64,000 nucleotides of DNA. Origin: Bacillota bacterium (GTDB taxonomy: Bacteria > Bacillota > Clostridia > TANB77 > UBA1234). The notes under the pieces were generated by a model. The model was not told where the DNA came from, did no database searches, and saw only the letters and a program-made list of their open reading frames with translations. The translations under genes were made by a program, and so were the position numbers. Where the stretch lies: the NCBI GenBank assembly GCA_016280725.1, contig JAEEHF010000047.1, positions 62,001 to 126,000 of the forward strand. The letters are read 5' to 3'. The stretch's first letter is position 1; each line of letters begins with the position of its first letter. Shown here piece after piece: positions 1 through 7,941 of the stretch.

Positions 1-495
1 TTTGAAAACAGCATTGTGGTTACTCTTAATAAAAGCTATCGTTCTACATCAGAGATAATCGAATTTGCTAAGAAAATAAGTCGAAGGGCAAACAACATTG
101 AGCCTGTTTTAAGGCATGGTAACAAAGTACAAGTTACCGTATACTCTGATATTAACGCTCATGTCACGCAAGCGATTCAAAAGGCAAAAGCTTCCGGACT
201 AAGTAGTATTGCAATTATTTGTAAGACTTACAAACAATCCCTTTCTTTGTATGAACAACTAAAAGACAATCCAGACATTTCACACATTACTGAACAAAGA
301 GACTCTTTTGTAAAAGTTATGCCAATTCAAATGGCAAAGGGTCTTGAATTTGACTCAGTTATAGTTGTTGACTGCGATGATGATAATTATCATACGGAGA
401 ATGAACGAGATCTTCTTTATGTAGCTTGCACAAGAGCAATGCACAATCTAGAGTTGATTTATTCTGGAAAGCTTACTCGTTTCGTTGAATTATAA
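1..495 (+). CDS. HelD/UvrD-like superfamily I helicase, C-terminal end (partial)
   Basis: The reading frame is open from base 1, so the gene begins outside the window; about 164 C-terminal residues are visible. It carries the late motifs of UvrD/Rep-type ATPases: KSYRST near its start, a motif V-like stretch MAKGLEFDSVIVVD and a motif VI-like LLYVACTRAMHNLEL that ends close to the C terminus. The AKGLEFD...ACTRA spacing and the short tail resemble HelD-type proteins, which act on stalled RNA polymerase in Gram-positive bacteria, more than full UvrD/PcrA; this assignment is inferred from the tail alone. The gene ends just before a strong hairpin terminator. An alternative is a generic UvrD-like helicase. 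Confidence 0.75.
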   Translation, partial: FENSIVVTLNKSYRSTSEIIEFAKKISRRANNIEPVLRHGNKVQVTVYSDINAHVTQAIQKAKASGLSSIAIICKTYKQSLSLYEQLKDNPDISHITEQRDSFVKVMPIQMAKGLEFDSVIVVDCDDDNYHTENERDLLYVACTRAMHNLELIYSGKLTRFVEL

Positions 496-500
496 TTAAA

Positions 501-528
501 AGCACCTCGAAAAATCGAGGTGCTTTTT
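501..528. terminator. Bidirectional intrinsic terminator
   Basis: A perfect 10-bp stem, AGCACCTCGA / TCGAGGTGCT, with an AAAA loop and T-runs on both sides, sits between two convergent genes. The stop codon of the minus-strand NDK-like gene lies in its T-tract, so the one hairpin probably serves both genes. Confidence 0.9.
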
Positions 529-1156
529 ACATTAGGTTTGTTAAATATAACATTTTCTTCCACTCTTCATCAGAGATTAAATTATCAGTTGAAGTAATAT
601 TTAGTTTTTTGATTACTTCAATTTCTCTCTTTGCTTCTTCAAGAGTTGCATCAGGACAATGTACATACTTCAAAAAGAAAGAATCAAATCTTCCTTCTTG
701 AGAAATATAGCTATCAATCTTGCTAAACTTGTTATTATGAAATGTCCCAAGAAAACCAGGTTCAATATCTGATGCTTTTAGTCCAAGCTTATTAAGATCC
801 GAAATAATCATAAATGTTCCGTTTCTAGAAGCATTAAGCTTATCTCGAATACACTTTTTCAGGCTCATTATTTCCTCAAGAAGTTCTTCATCCTTTGTTG
901 AATCTTTTTCTAGAAACCAAACTTGAGCATAATTTCCAAAGATGTACTTAATGAGCCAAATATGTGCTTCAATTTCATCACCAAATAGACTTCCCTTTTT
1001 CTTTATTTCTTCCTTATTCAATTCCAAATGCATTTCATCCCAAGAATAAACATGATACTTACTTACAATCCTAAAACCATGATTAATTGTTTCGCTTTCA
1101 ATATAACTAAGATATCTTAGCCCATCTGGTTTGACTATTAGAATTGAATAGTCCAT
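527..1156 (-). CDS. Nucleoside diphosphate kinase-like protein
   Basis: This 209-residue protein opens with YSILIVKPDGL, the N-terminal signature of NDK-fold proteins (ILIKPDGV in true NDKs). Near the C terminus it has KYVHCPDATLEEAKREIE, which matches the region around the catalytic histidine (NIIHGSDSxxSAxREI). True NDKs are about 135-150 residues, so this protein has an acidic and hydrophobic insertion of some 60 residues between the two motifs. The start is ATG at 1156 because AAAGGAG lies 8 bases upstream; a TTG farther up has no ribosome site. Phosphotransfer between nucleotides is possible, but several NDK consensus residues (the GSD turn) are altered, so activity is uncertain. It is convergent with the helicase gene. 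Confidence 0.6.
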   Translation of the reverse strand: MDYSILIVKPDGLRYLSYIESETINHGFRIVSKYHVYSWDEMHLELNKEEIKKKGSLFGDEIEAHIWLIKYIFGNYAQVWFLEKDSTKDEELLEEIMSLKKCIRDKLNASRNGTFMIISDLNKLGLKASDIEPGFLGTFHNNKFSKIDSYISQEGRFDSFFLKYVHCPDATLEEAKREIEVIKKLNITSTDNLISDEEWKKMLYLTNLM

Positions 1157-1262
1157 TGCCTTATCTCCTTTCAACAATTACTTTACGTGAAGTTTATAAT
1201 CTAAAACACTTCATTTGTCAATAGTTCTTTGATGTGAGGAGAATTTTGTGGACTCGTATCAT

Positions 1263-1922
1263 TTAATATAGCTTGCTCAATGATTCTAGATTCTTATCAG
1301 AAGCCATTATCATTAATGTGTCACTTTCTAGCACTTCCGTACTAGCAGTTGGAAATACTACTTCCTCGCCTCTCTTCACGCAAACAACATTAAATGAATA
1401 CTTTTGCCTTAATGCAAGTTCACCAAAACTCTTTGAAACCCACGCTTTTGGTGCTGTTATTTCAAGTAAACTATGGTCTTTACCAAGTGCTAATTTATCT
1501 TTTATATATTTTGTTGTTAAACTACTTACCAATTTGTTTGCAGAATCAATTTCTGGTTGAACTATTTGATTAACGCCAATCATTTCAAGAAGTTTAACAT
1601 GTTTTTCATCTTTCGCTTTTGCAATTATACGAGGAATTCCAATATCTTTAAGTGTCAATGCAATCATTAAACTCGATTCTAAGTTTTCTCCAATACCTAT
1701 TATTACAGTATCAAAATCTTGTATTCCCGTTGCTAAAAGTACATCTTGATCAAGAGCATTCACTTGCATTGCTTTAGTAACATAAGGAACCGCTTCCTCA
1801 ACAAGAGCTTCATCTTCATCAATGGCTAAAACTTCACAATCATATTTTTCAAGTTGTCTAATTACTTGCATTCCAAATCTTCCAAGACCAATAACAGCAA
1901 CTTGCTCTAACCCTTTTTTCAT
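1263..1922 (-). CDS. ktrA: KtrA/TrkA potassium uptake regulatory subunit
   Basis: This is a 219-residue RCK protein, the cytosolic gating ring of KtrAB/TrkAH potassium channels. The N-terminal Rossmann domain has GLGRFG at about residues 12-17 and an acidic end of strand 2 (AIDEDE), as expected for NAD(H)/ATP binding. The C-terminal 75 residues form the RCK-C domain, where c-di-AMP binds in characterised relatives. The ATG is preceded by GGAGGAG at suitable distance. It follows ktrB by 15 bases on the same strand and is the last gene of the apparent operon murT-gatD-ktrB-ktrA. Length and motifs are normal for the family. Confidence 0.93.
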   Translation of the reverse strand: MKKGLEQVAVIGLGRFGMQVIRQLEKYDCEVLAIDEDEALVEEAVPYVTKAMQVNALDQDVLLATGIQDFDTVIIGIGENLESSLMIALTLKDIGIPRIIAKAKDEKHVKLLEMIGVNQIVQPEIDSANKLVSSLTTKYIKDKLALGKDHSLLEITAPKAWVSKSFGELALRQKYSFNVVCVKRGEEVVFPTASTEVLESDTLMIMASDKNLESLSKLY

Positions 1923-1937
1923 AGCTAATCTCTCCTC

Positions 1938-3306
1938 CTATAATTTTATATCTGCTTTTGGATAATTAATTAAGTTGTTTTCTTTAAACCTTTTGCCCGC
2001 AATTGCAATTGTCATTGTTACTGTACTAACTCTTCCAATAAACATTAGCATGATTAATATAATCTTACTTGAAATCGTAAGGCTTGAAGTAATTCCAAGT
2101 GAATAACCACATGTAGCTACAGATGACGTTACTTCAAATAAAACATCCATGAATGGTATTTCTGGGTTTTGGACAGAAATAATAATAGTACAAATCGAAA
2201 CTATAAGTATAGCAGTTACTAAAATTGTAATTGCAAGTTTAATTGTCTCATTAGTTATTTCTCTTTTAAAAACATTAACATTTTTATTCTTTGATGCATA
2301 ACTGATAGCAGTAAGAACAAGTACGGCTAAAGTTACAATCTTAATTCCTCCCGCTGTTCCACCAGGTGCTCCTCCAATTGCCATCAATATAATCGTAAAA
2401 AACTTTCCGGCAGTAGTCATATCTGACAAGTTAAATGCAGCCATTCCAGTTGTTCTTGCCGAAATACCATGAAACATTGAAATAAATATTTTATCAAACA
2501 AAGTGTGCTCGCCTATTGTAAGGTTATTATCTTTTTCTATTGCAAAAAATATAAGTGTTCCAAATAGTATCATTACTAAAGTCATAGTAATAACTATTTT
2601 TGAATGAGTACCAAACATAAGCCATATTTTTTTGCTTGATACTTTAGTCTCTTTTTTGCGTTTTATCTTTTCGTATATCTCATTCCATACAATAAATCCT
2701 AAGCCGCCAAATACAGTTAATGCTGCCACAGTTCCCAACACTAAATAATCACTATTTTGTCCATAACTGATTAAACTGTTATTTCCTAAAATATCAAATC
2801 CACAATTACAGAAGCCAGAAACTGAAGTAAATAATGATTGTAGTAATCCTTGACGTATTCCAAACATTGGAATAAATCTAAATGCTAAAATTATCATACC
2901 AACAAATTCAACCACTATGGTAAATCTTAAAATTCTCTTTATTAGCGGTCTTAAGTTTTTCAAATCTTCTGGTGTTCCAAGTGCAGCTCCAATATTTATT
3001 GTTTCTTTAAAAGATAATTTTCTTTTTATGATTAAGAAAAATGAAGAAAGCACAAAAATAAATCCAAGTGCACCAATTTGCATAAGTGCTAAAATTACAA
3101 ATTTGCCAAACAAAGTATATTGCGTAGCAACTGTAACTGTTGATAGCCCTGCAACACAAACAGATGCAGTCGAAACAAATAATGAATTTAAAAAATTATG
3201 TGGAGCGGCATTTGCAATGGGTAAGTTTAAAAGTGCTCCCCCGAATAAAAATTAACAATAAGAAGCTTAAAATTGTAACCTCTGTTGTATTAGCTACTTT
3301 TTTCAT
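1938..3306 (-). pseudogene. ktrB: KtrB/TrkH potassium channel subunit, interrupted by a one-base frameshift
   Basis: The intact frame (3113 down to 1938) encodes most of a TrkH/KtrB channel, with P-loops readable as SGFCNCGFD, SARTTGMAAF and SVATCGYSLG. Upstream in the same frame are GALLNLPIAN and the first pore stretch SVCVAGLSTVTV, but no start codon. The ATG with a GGAGG site (ATG at 3304-3306) lies in a different frame and encodes MKKVANTTEVTILSF. The frames meet at a run of five C at 3238-3242 (G on the coding strand); removing one base restores a continuous protein of about 456 codons. Either this is a homopolymer sequencing error or the channel is truly broken. Context favours an error: ktrA is intact and the rest of ktrB is undecayed. 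Confidence 0.85.
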
Positions 3307-3335
3307 TCGTTAATTACCTCCAATAAGGTATAGTC

Positions 3336-4067
3336 TTATATAGATTTTTGATTTCTTTGGTTTAGTTCATTATATGTAAGAGTATACCCTTTTTCTTCAT
3401 TCTCATGTTCAATATTTTTAATTTCAAAGTCATTAAACTTACACTCTATTATTTTTCTAACAAAAAAGTCTAAAACATCAGGATTCTTTACAAGAAGTGG
3501 TCCTATTGTATAAGTAGCTATCAAGTTGTTCTTAATGTAGCCTTCTCTTCCATTTGATTCACTTGGGCTACTCTCATATATAATATCAAATAAACTATCG
3601 TCATTATTTATAGTTTTTGATTGCTTATTAATAAATCCTACTACCTCTCTTTTAAATAAGCTTGATTTTAGTATTATGTCTTCGGTTATACGCTCCTCAA
3701 GCTCTTTAACTTCAAATCCAAAGATACCTAGAGCACTATCTTCACGATCATTTCTCTTTATAGATTTACCTAATAATTCTAAACTGTTGCCTGTAAAAAG
3801 ACATGGTTTTCCACTTTGAACAAAATTGCTAAACCCTATTTGATATTTCTTTAAGTGCTCAAGTGCAATCATCTTATTTCTTTCTGTCCCAGCACCACAG
3901 TAAACAAAATCAGGTTCGTAAAAGTCAATTTCATCATTTAATGATTTTTCTATAATATTAACTTTAAATCCCTGTTCTTCAAGCCTTGACTTTAAAATGT
4001 TAATATTTCCATATTCTCCGTATAGGTTCATAAGTTCAGGATAAAGATGTAATATACTAATTTCCAT
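3336..4067 (-). CDS. gatD: GatD-like glutamine amidotransferase subunit, catalytic residues not conserved
   Basis: In characterised systems GatD pairs with MurT to amidate the D-glutamate of lipid II, supplying ammonia from glutamine. This 243-residue protein has the family frame: HLYPELMNLYGEYGNI at the N terminus, a central GKPCLFTGNSLELLGK, GFEV, and the late NLIATYTIGPLLVKN. In Staphylococcus GatD the matching sites are ICGGYQFLG (nucleophile Cys) and GTYLHGP (His). Here there is no Cys at the elbow (it reads FTGNS) and the His position is Ile. The fold and MurT pairing look kept while glutaminase chemistry is in doubt. It starts 14 bases after murT, with AAGGA upstream of ATG. Confidence 0.8.
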   Translation of the reverse strand: MEISILHLYPELMNLYGEYGNINILKSRLEEQGFKVNIIEKSLNDEIDFYEPDFVYCGAGTERNKMIALEHLKKYQIGFSNFVQSGKPCLFTGNSLELLGKSIKRNDREDSALGIFGFEVKELEERITEDIILKSSLFKREVVGFINKQSKTINNDDSLFDIIYESSPSESNGREGYIKNNLIATYTIGPLLVKNPDVLDFFVRKIIECKFNDFEIKNIEHENEEKGYTLTYNELNQRNQKSI

Positions 4068-4081
4068 TTGGTTTCCTTCTT

Positions 4082-5399
4082 TTAAATTCGATTAATAAAT
4101 TTATATCTATCTGTAAAACATGTCACTAAGTAAATGTCACCTTCTGCTTTCTCCTTAACGAATGTCATCATGTCATCAAGATTTTCAAACGATGTAATCT
4201 TTTTTGTGTCACAAGAAGAATACTCAAATCTAGAATTCAAATCATGAACATATTTACCAGCTAGCACTACCTTCTTGACACAATCACTATTTAGTTTTTC
4301 AAAGTTGATATCCCAAATCCATGAAGTCTCAGAAGTAAAATACTTTCTAGATATTTGATCTACGATTACTACTACCGTACATGGTTTATTTTCTTTGATA
4401 ATATAATCAATTGATTGATTATATGCAATTGAATTTTCATGTTTCGAAGTTAAAAGCATTCCTTCGTGTTCACCTATTTTAAATGATTGAACTCTATCGT
4501 TTTGAAGCACATAATCATTTAATGTATTAATTATTTTCTTCTCATCAAGACCGATAAGTTTACAAGCTGAAAAAGCAGCTAATACATTATACACAAAATA
4601 AAAACTTCTAAGTGAAATCGTTAGATTATATTTATCATTAATCTTAACCTTTCCATTCGCTAAATCTGCACTAGTCACTGCAAAATCTGGAGTATGTCTA
4701 CTATGTCCACAGATATCACACTTAAATCCGCCTATATGCGCAAAGTTGTAATAAGAATAACTTAATCTTCCTTTACAGTTTGGACAATAATAACCATCGT
4801 TATATACTCCTGAAAATTCCTTGCTTGAAATTTTACACTCGTTTATTCCAAAATATGTTACTTCTTTTCGGTTAAAGCCATAAAGTGATGACAATGGGTC
4901 ATCTGCATTTAGTATTAGATGAATATCATCTAGTCCCGCTTCTTTAATAATTTCATAAATATGCTCCGGATTACCATTTCTTGTCATCTGGTCTCTATAT
5001 AGATTTGTGATAACTAAATACTTAGGTTTAAAAAATTTTAAAGTATGCCTTAAATATCTTTCATCACTTTCAATAACTAAAGCATCTTTTAAAACTTTGC
5101 CACCAAGACTACAATTATTTAAAATCATTGTTGCAACGCCTTCAGTCTGATTTGACCCTTCAAGATTGCAACCAACTTTTAATCCATTTTGTGAAAGCAC
5201 GTGATAAATAAGTTCTGTCGTTGAAGTTTTTCCGTTGCTACCGTGTAACTATTATTACATCTTCAGGTAACTTTATTTTTGACAAGATGTTCTTATCAAG
5301 TTTAAGTGCAATTTGACCTGGCTTGCTACTTCCCTTTTTAAGTAACTTTCCAATTTTATATAATAATTTTGTTAGTATAATAATAAATGCTTTTTTCAT
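4082..5399 (-). pseudogene. murT: MurT lipid II isoglutaminyl synthase subunit, frameshifted in the P-loop
   Basis: MurT is a Mur-ligase-like ATPase that, with GatD, amidates lipid II. From ATG at 5399 (GAGG five bases upstream) the frame reads MKKAFIIIL... to VIIVT and then meets a stop. One frame over, the sequence continues as GSNGKTSTTELIYHVL, the expected P-loop, and on to the end at 4082. The break is one extra base at about 5243. Downstream features are normal: a four-Cys zinc ribbon (CPNC...CDIC) typical of MurT, and a C-terminal domain with SWIWDINFE, whose Asp matches the residue MurT contributes to the GatD catalytic triad. A sequencing error is likely, since the remainder shows no decay. 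Confidence 0.85.
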
Positions 5400-5439
5400 T
5401 TAAACCTCTTCTATATACATAAATCTTAACTTCATTAAT

Positions 5440-5468
5440 ATGATACTAAACAAAGCCCTTAATATCAA
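5440..5468 (-). promoter_or_regulatory. Candidate sigma-A promoter for murT-gatD-ktrB-ktrA
   Basis: On the minus strand, TTGATA (5468-5463) and TATCAT (5445-5440) are separated by 17 bases. Each box matches consensus at five of six positions. It lies about 40 bases upstream of the murT ATG, and the short gaps between the four genes suggest one transcript. Confidence 0.55.
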
Positions 5469-5535
5469 TATGATTTTATATGATGGTTGTAACAATTGCG
5501 TAACTCAAATTTAATATTAAAACAAGTATATTTAG

Positions 5536-5564
5536 TTTACATTCTTTTTCTTAAATAATATAAT
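5536..5564 (+). promoter_or_regulatory. Candidate sigma-A promoter for the small coiled-coil membrane protein
   Basis: TTTACA (5536-5541) and a perfect TATAAT (5559-5564) are 17 bases apart, about 75 bases upstream of the 5641 start. It is divergent from the murT promoter in the same 240-base intergenic region; nothing else was recognised there. Confidence 0.6.
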
Positions 5565-5640
5565 GTTTTTGTAAATATTATGTTGTTTCGTGATTATGAA
5601 GCAACTTACTTAGGATGAAACACTCAAGGGGGTGAGATAA

Positions 5641-5988
5641 ATGGCAGAAGAAGAAAAGAAAGAAAGAAAAGTAATTGAATTTAACATCTGGTTTATTATC
5701 TTATTGGTAGTTTTGATCATCACAACAGCATGGATTGTTGCTCTTAACCAAAAATGCACTAGATTAGAAAGTAATTTAGCAACTGTTCAACAAGACAATG
5801 CTAGACTTTCAAAGGTTAACTCTGAAAGAGCTGAACTTATTAGAGATATCGTTAAAGATACAACAGATGGTAATATTAGTAATAAAGAATTAATTAAACG
5901 TCTTAATGCGACAATAGCTGAAAAAGATACTATCATCGATTCACTTGTTAATCCAGTAGTTGATGAAAATTCTGGTGAAGCTGAATAA
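5641..5988 (+). CDS. Small single-pass membrane protein with a coiled coil
   Basis: This is a 115-residue protein of unknown function. A charged Lys/Glu N terminus is followed by one hydrophobic segment (about residues 16-36, FIILLVVLIITTAWIVAL), then a heptad-like stretch (LESNLATVQQDNARLSKVNSERAEL) and an acidic tail. No signal-peptidase site is evident, so it is probably a bitopic membrane protein with an extracellular coiled coil, a layout shared with FtsL/DivIC-type and other envelope scaffolds, though no family match is recognised. AAGGGGGTG is well placed for the ATG. It is monocistronic, with its own promoter and terminator. Confidence 0.75.
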   Translation: MAEEEKKERKVIEFNIWFIILLVVLIITTAWIVALNQKCTRLESNLATVQQDNARLSKVNSERAELIRDIVKDTTDGNISNKELIKRLNATIAEKDTIIDSLVNPVVDENSGEAE

Positions 5989-6000
5989 TTAATGTTTAAT

Positions 6001-6030
6001 AAAAGCTCTAGCAATTTGCTAGAGCTTTTT
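6001..6030. terminator. Bidirectional intrinsic terminator
   Basis: The stem AAGCTCTAGCA / TGCTAGAGCTT has a short ATT loop, A-run on the left and T-run on the right. It lies between the convergent coiled-coil gene and MacB-like permease gene. Confidence 0.9.
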
Positions 6031-6039
6031 CTTGCCTTG

Positions 6040-7224
6040 TTATTCATATCTTAATGCATCAATCGGATGCAAGTTTGCCGCTTTGTTCGCCGGCAAATAT
6101 CCAAATATTATTCCAATAAATACAGATATTCCACTTGCAATTAATACTGCATCTAAGCTAACTGAACCTCTAATTTCAAACGCGTTTGAAACAGTATTTA
6201 CAAGCATTGTTCCAAGAAGTATTCCAATCACTCCTCCAAGTGCCGAAGTTGTAATTGCTTCTATAACAAATTGTTTCAATACGTCTTTCCTATTTGCCCC
6301 TATCGCCTTCCTAATACCAATTTCTCTTGTTCTTTCTGTAACTGAAACAAGCATTATGTTCATAATACCTATTCCTCCTACCAAAAGAGAAATTCCAGCG
6401 ATTGCTACTAAAACCATTTTTATAGTATTAATTGTATCATTCATGTTATCCATAATACTTTGTGCATCGATAATAATGTACATATCTGCATCTTTGAAAA
6501 TGTTATAGAAGAACTTATCAATAACATCTGTAGCTGTTTTTGATGATTCTTTATCTATATATGTGAAATACCAAGTAGTAATATATTTTTGATTAAACTC
6601 TCTTTGAGCAACTGTATATGGAATTAAAATCATATTATCTTCATCACTAAATTGAGACTTTGAAATTTCTTTTAATATTCCAATTACTCTATATTTTGAG
6701 CCATCAATTTTTACATATTGTCCAAGTACTTGAGAGCCATCCGCTTCTTTCCCAAAAAGATCAGTCATTGCATGATTTCCGAGTACACAGACTTTTTGGC
6801 TTCTTTTAACATCTATATATTCTATGTTTCTACCAAAATCAAGTTTTTTGCTCCTAACAGATAAATACTGACTATTTACTCCATCTACCGAAAGATTTTT
6901 TTCTTCCTTACCTGCTTTAACTTTTTTGGTTGCTGGAACATAAGGTGAAAACTCTGTGATATTATCATCATTTGCAACTAGTTCTTCAACTTTACTTAAT
7001 TCTAGGTGTTTGCTAGAATTTTGAACATAAGCAGATGCAACTATTATGTTTGAGCCCATCTCCTTAAATGTATCCTCAACTTTATTTGTTACACCATTTC
7101 CTAATCCAACAATAAGTATAACGGCTGCAACACCAATGATTATTCCTAGCATTGTAAGAAGCGCTCTCATTTTATTAGCCATAATACTTTTTAATGCCAG
7201 TAAAAATGACTGCCAAATGTCCAT
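6040..7224 (-). CDS. MacB/FtsX-family ABC transporter permease
   Basis: This 394-residue permease of the MacB type has a first membrane segment near residues 17-42, a large extracytoplasmic domain (MacB_PCD, about 45-265), and three C-terminal segments forming the FtsX domain, with the family motif [16 protein letters not shown] between the second and third segments. ATG at 7224 is chosen because GGAGGTG precedes it; a TTG 15 bases upstream overlaps that ribosome site. It is the third gene of an operon with an HlyD-like adaptor and an ABC ATPase. Such Gram-positive tripartite systems export peptides or other amphiphiles or respond to envelope stress; the substrate cannot be read from sequence. 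See the divergent NRPS gene. Confidence 0.92.
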   Translation of the reverse strand: MDIWQSFLLALKSIMANKMRALLTMLGIIIGVAAVILIVGLGNGVTNKVEDTFKEMGSNIIVASAYVQNSSKHLELSKVEELVANDDNITEFSPYVPATKKVKAGKEEKNLSVDGVNSQYLSVRSKKLDFGRNIEYIDVKRSQKVCVLGNHAMTDLFGKEADGSQVLGQYVKIDGSKYRVIGILKEISKSQFSDEDNMILIPYTVAQREFNQKYITTWYFTYIDKESSKTATDVIDKFFYNIFKDADMYIIIDAQSIMDNMNDTINTIKMVLVAIAGISLLVGGIGIMNIMLVSVTERTREIGIRKAIGANRKDVLKQFVIEAITTSALGGVIGILLGTMLVNTVSNAFEIRGSVSLDAVLIASGISVFIGIIFGYLPANKAANLHPIDALRYE

Positions 7225-7241
7225 ACGCTTCACCTCCAATA

Positions 7242-7928
7242 CTAAATTCCAATTTGATTATTCAAGTCCTCTATTATTTTTCCGTCTTGTATACGCACAA
7301 TTCTTTTAGCCTGCATAGCAATGTTTATATCGTGCGTTACTAAAATAATTGTATTACCCTCATCGTTTAGTTTTTTAATTAATTCTAATACTTCTTTACC
7401 GGTCTTTGAGTCTAAAGCTCCTGTAGGCTCATCCGCCAAGATAACTGATGGCCTTGTCGCAAGCGCTCTAGCAATTGATACTCTTTGTTGCTGGCCACCA
7501 GAAAGTTGTTGAGGATATCTATTCTCTTTCCCTTCCAATCCAACTCTTTTAAGAGCCTCTTTTGCACTTTCAACTCTTTCCCTTTTTGAAACTTTTTTAT
7601 ATATTAGAGGTAATTCAACATTACTAATTACATTTAGTTTTTGAATTAGATTGTACTGCTGGAAAATAAAACCAAGTTTATATTTTCTAATATATGAAAG
7701 TTCATCATCAGATAAAGTGCTAACGTCGATTCCATCTAGTATATAAGTCCCCATCGTTGGGATATCTAGGCATCCTATTATATTCATAAGTGTTGATTTA
7801 CCAGAACCAGATTGTCCAACTATAGCTACAAATTCACCATCATCTATATGAAGTGACATTCCATCTAAAGCATGAACAGTCGAATCGCCAACTTGATAAA
7901 TCTTATAAACATTTTGTAAGTCTATCAT
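7242..7928 (-). CDS. MacB/LolD-like ABC transporter ATPase
   Basis: A 228-residue ATPase with Walker [11 protein letters not shown]-loop FIFQQYNLI, signature LSGGQQQR, Walker [13 protein letters not shown] and the H-loop VTHD, all intact. It has the length and sequence style of the LolD/MacB subgroup that energises FtsX-type mechanotransmission permeases. It starts 13 bases after the adaptor gene and ends 17 bases before the permease start, so all three genes are probably co-transcribed and translated together. Confidence 0.95.
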   Translation of the reverse strand: MIDLQNVYKIYQVGDSTVHALDGMSLHIDDGEFVAIVGQSGSGKSTLMNIIGCLDIPTMGTYILDGIDVSTLSDDELSYIRKYKLGFIFQQYNLIQKLNVISNVELPLIYKKVSKRERVESAKEALKRVGLEGKENRYPQQLSGGQQQRVSIARALATRPSVILADEPTGALDSKTGKEVLELIKKLNDEGNTIILVTHDINIAMQAKRIVRIQDGKIIEDLNNQIGI

Positions 7929-7941
7929 TTCATGCTCCTTC

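Noticed and set aside
5787..6047. 86-codon minus-strand frame opposite the small coiled-coil gene
   Set aside because: It runs through the terminator and has no ribosome site; the plus-strand gene has a promoter and ribosome site.
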